Source of the DNA: Helicobacter sp.
GTDB lineage: Bacteria > Campylobacterota > Campylobacteria > Campylobacterales > Helicobacteraceae
DNA length: 7,255 bases
Assembly (NCBI GenBank): GCA_029257755.1
Contig: JARIAP010000122.1
Location: forward strand, 1 to 7,255
Direction of reading: 5' to 3'
In this document: positions 5,629-7,255 of the stretch, one piece after another
Layout: the number at the start of each line of letters is the position of its first letter
Numbering within the stretch: position 1 is the first letter of the stretch
Translations under genes and position numbers: made by a program
The notes under the pieces: model-generated
The model's input: only the letters and a program-made list of their open reading frames with translations
The model's database searches: none
Told to the model about the DNA's origin: nothing

Positions 5629-6918
5629 ATGGAGAAAAATCAAGAACAAATACAAGATTCAATTACAACAAATAGTAATATATTAAATAATGCAAAATTG
5701 CCAAAAGAATTTAAACTATCTGGTATAAAATCAAACATTAAATATAAAAATCGCTTTGACTTAGCACTTATTTACTCTAAAGAAGCATGTGAATTTGCAG
5801 GAGTATGGACGCAAAATAAAATACAAGCAGCTTGCATAAAATACAATAAAAACAACGCAAAAAATAAAATACAAGCAATTATGATAAACTCTGGTTATGC
5901 GAATGCTTGTACAGGACAACAAGGAGATAATGATTGCAAGGAATGTGCGGATAACTTAGCAAAAATCTTAAAAATAGATTCTAAAAATATTTTACTAGCA
6001 TCAACTGGTGTAATAGGACAAAGATTACCTATGGATAGGATTATAAAAGCTATCCCAAAATTAGTAAATAGTAAAGATAGCACAAAAGATTCTATGAAAA
6101 ATGCAAGTAAAGCTATTATGACAACAGATACTTTTAGAAAAGTGTGTGGAGTAAAATTTATTCTACCCACACAAGATAAAGAAAAATCAAATAAAACTAA
6201 AAACTACACTAGAATATGGGGTATGGCTAAGGGTTCTGGAATGATACATCCAAATATGGCTACCATGTTGGGGTTTATATTAACTGATGCTTTAATAGAT
6301 AGAGATTTATTGCAAGAAGCCCTTAGTGAAATTGTTAAAGAAACATTTAATCAAATTAGTGTTGATGGGGACACCTCTACAAATGATATGGTTGTAGTAT
6401 TAGCAAATGGTGAATCTAAAAATATAAAAATCGATACAAAAAACAAAGACTATGAATTATTTAAAGATGGATTAAGACAAGTATGTATAAGACTTGCAAA
6501 ACAAATAGCAAGAGATGGTGAAGGTGCAACGCATTTGCTTGAAGTAGAAGTAAAACAAGCAAGGACATTGCAACAAGCACAAAAATTAAGCAAAGCCATC
6601 ATTGGTTCAAATCTTGTAAAAACTGCAATTTTTGGAAAAGATGCAAATTGGGGTAGAATAATATGTGCAATGGGGTATAGCGATACGGAATTTGATATAA
6701 CAAAATTAAACCTTTCATTTGAAAGTAAAAATGGTAAAGTTATAATAGCTAAAAATGGTGTTGGAGTAAAATTCAATGAAAACAAGGCTAAAAACATATT
6801 AAGTGCAGAAAAAATTAAAATATTAATTGACTTAAAAGATGGTGAATATAATGCAAAAGCATGGGGTTGCGATTTAAGTTATGATTATATAAAAATAAAT
6901 GCAGATTATCGCTCATAA
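5629..6918 (+). CDS. argJ: Glutamate N-acetyltransferase / amino-acid acetyltransferase ArgJ
   Basis: ArgJ transfers the acetyl group from N-acetylornithine to glutamate, recycling it in arginine biosynthesis. Bifunctional members also acetylate glutamate from acetyl-CoA, which the sequence alone does not settle. It is made as a precursor that cleaves itself into two chains; the cleavage site is visible as KGSGMIHPNMA/TML, with Thr212 as the new N-terminal nucleophile. Other signatures are NSGYANACTG (87-96), STGVIG (125-130, the oxyanion-hole Thr-Gly), DGEGAT (296-301), FGKDANWGR and the canonical C-terminal INADYR. At 429 residues it is slightly longer than usual because of a polar, Gln/Asn-rich N-terminal tail of about 22 residues. 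Of ATGs at 5623, 5626 and 5629, I chose the last from its 8-base spacing to AAGGGG; the difference is two residues. It is complete and cytoplasmic. No other arg gene is visible next to it. Confidence 0.96.
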   Translation: MEKNQEQIQDSITTNSNILNNAKLPKEFKLSGIKSNIKYKNRFDLALIYSKEACEFAGVWTQNKIQAACIKYNKNNAKNKIQAIMINSGYANACTGQQGDNDCKECADNLAKILKIDSKNILLASTGVIGQRLPMDRIIKAIPKLVNSKDSTKDSMKNASKAIMTTDTFRKVCGVKFILPTQDKEKSNKTKNYTRIWGMAKGSGMIHPNMATMLGFILTDALIDRDLLQEALSEIVKETFNQISVDGDTSTNDMVVVLANGESKNIKIDTKNKDYELFKDGLRQVCIRLAKQIARDGEGATHLLEVEVKQARTLQQAQKLSKAIIGSNLVKTAIFGKDANWGRIICAMGYSDTEFDITKLNLSFESKNGKVIIAKNGVGVKFNENKAKNILSAEKIKILIDLKDGEYNAKAWGCDLSYDYIKINADYRS

Positions 6919-7107
6919 ATAATAAATAGTTACACAAAAGCAATTAACAATGATATTACGCTAACTATACATTTTAAAATAAAAGTTAATATATTGTATT
7001 TATTTGTTAAGGTAAATTTTATATCTATTTTGAAAATTTGAAACAAACATGTCCTAATTTCAAAAAAATACAAAGAAGTTTGAATGAATTTTAAATAAAA
7101 AAATATA

Positions 7108-7113
7108 TATAAT
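7108..7113 (+). promoter_or_regulatory. Probable -10 box of the right-edge gene
   Basis: A perfect TATAAT lies 30 bases before the TTG start at 7144, placing the transcript start near 7120. It has no TG extension and sits in a TA-rich run, so its exact register is uncertain. Confidence 0.35.
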
Positions 7114-7131
7114 AAAATTATAAATAACATC

Positions 7132-7138
7132 AAAGGAG
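7132..7138 (+). promoter_or_regulatory. Strong ribosome binding site deciding a TTG start
   Basis: AAAGGAG is the best Shine-Dalgarno sequence in the window. It ends 5 bases before TTG at 7144. There is no ATG in the open frame between the upstream in-frame stop (TAA at 7096-7098) and the window end, so this box fixes the start. Confidence 0.6.
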
Positions 7139-7143
7139 ATAAC

Positions 7144-7255
7144 TTGTTTGGGGCAATATTCAATAAAAATCAAAAAACACTCATTGAGGAAATAAGGGGC
7201 ATATTAGACATAATTGCTCAAACTAAAACAATAGCTTTGCAAGAGATTATACATA
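7144..7255 (+). CDS. 5' end of an unidentified gene, cut by window edge
   Basis: This frame opens with TTG directly behind a strong AAAGGAG box and stays open to the window end (37 codons). The peptide begins (M)FGAIFNKNQKTLIEEI and continues as a likely amphipathic, charged helix with heptad-like isoleucine and leucine spacing. No cleavable signal peptide or membrane segment is visible in this part. I do not recognise the family. A short MFG-type start followed by a helical stretch is seen in some cytoplasmic chemoreceptors of this group, but that is only a guess. It is in the same direction as argJ and has its own promoter candidate. Confidence 0.6.
   Translation, partial: MFGAIFNKNQKTLIEEIRGILDIIAQTKTIALQEIIH

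Larger units (their letters stand above)
6919..7143. other. Intergenic region after argJ
   Basis: These 225 bases show no credible gene. An imperfect inverted repeat pairs 7028-7038 with 7056-7065 (TTTTGAAA(A)TT against AATTTCAAAA, one bulged A) around a loop of about 17 bases. It lacks a following T-run, so it is not called a terminator. The right end holds the promoter and ribosome binding site of the next gene. Confidence 0.5.

Noticed and set aside
5895..6797. Two minus-strand frames (5895-6170 and 6450-6797) inside argJ
   Set aside because: Both are antisense to conserved ArgJ motifs. Their hydrophobic look is the usual shadow of A-rich coding DNA.
6930..7163. 77-codon minus-strand frame after argJ
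   Set aside because: Made of AT-rich intergenic DNA (Phe, Ile, Leu, Tyr), it overlaps the promoter, ribosome binding site and start of the right-edge gene and has no start signal of its own.
1..7255. CRISPR array, transposon, tRNA or rRNA
   Set aside because: No regularly spaced repeats, transposase motifs, terminal repeats with target duplications, cloverleaf or ribosomal RNA segments were seen on either strand.

Overview
The window is a stretch of very AT-rich bacterial chromosome from a member of the Campylobacterota, most likely a Helicobacter-like species. The reasons are the strongly A/T-biased codon use (AGA for arginine, TTA for leucine), the short intergenic gaps, promoters of the TGnTATAAT type without a clear -35 box, and the protein sequences themselves. 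A complete argJ suggests a species that makes its own arginine. This argues against H. pylori, which is known to lack the pathway, and fits an enterohepatic or other non-pylori lineage. The genus is an inference from sequence character, not a database match.

Layout. Positions 1-443 hold no credible gene. They carry a strong-looking promoter reading leftwards off the window edge (15-23, minus) and several small inverted repeats. gpmI (444-1973, minus) encodes the cofactor-independent phosphoglycerate mutase of glycolysis. A 138-base divergent region (1974-2111) with promoters on both strands separates it from a rightward run of three closely spaced genes. These are mraY (2112-3176, first membrane step of peptidoglycan synthesis), an Eis-type N-acetyltransferase (3188-4432) and a GT90/CAP10 glycosyltransferase (4448-5518). 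The gaps of 11 and 15 bases suggest one operon. A 110-base AT-rich spacer with a probable promoter leads to argJ (5629-6918, arginine biosynthesis). After another 225 non-coding bases, a gene starting at 7144 runs off the right edge.

How they fit together. gpmI, mraY and argJ are ordinary housekeeping genes with all expected catalytic residues. The accessory part is the Eis-type acetyltransferase plus GT90 pair directly behind mraY, where related genomes normally carry murD. Together they could form a small cell-surface or envelope modification module driven by the mraY promoter, but no substrate can be read from the sequence. The Eis-like protein resembles those of low-GC Gram-positive bacteria and is the best candidate here for lateral acquisition. 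No tRNA, rRNA, CRISPR array, insertion sequence or transposase was found. One sequence-wide oddity is over-representation of the near-palindromic nonamer TAGAWTCTA in both strands and several reading frames.
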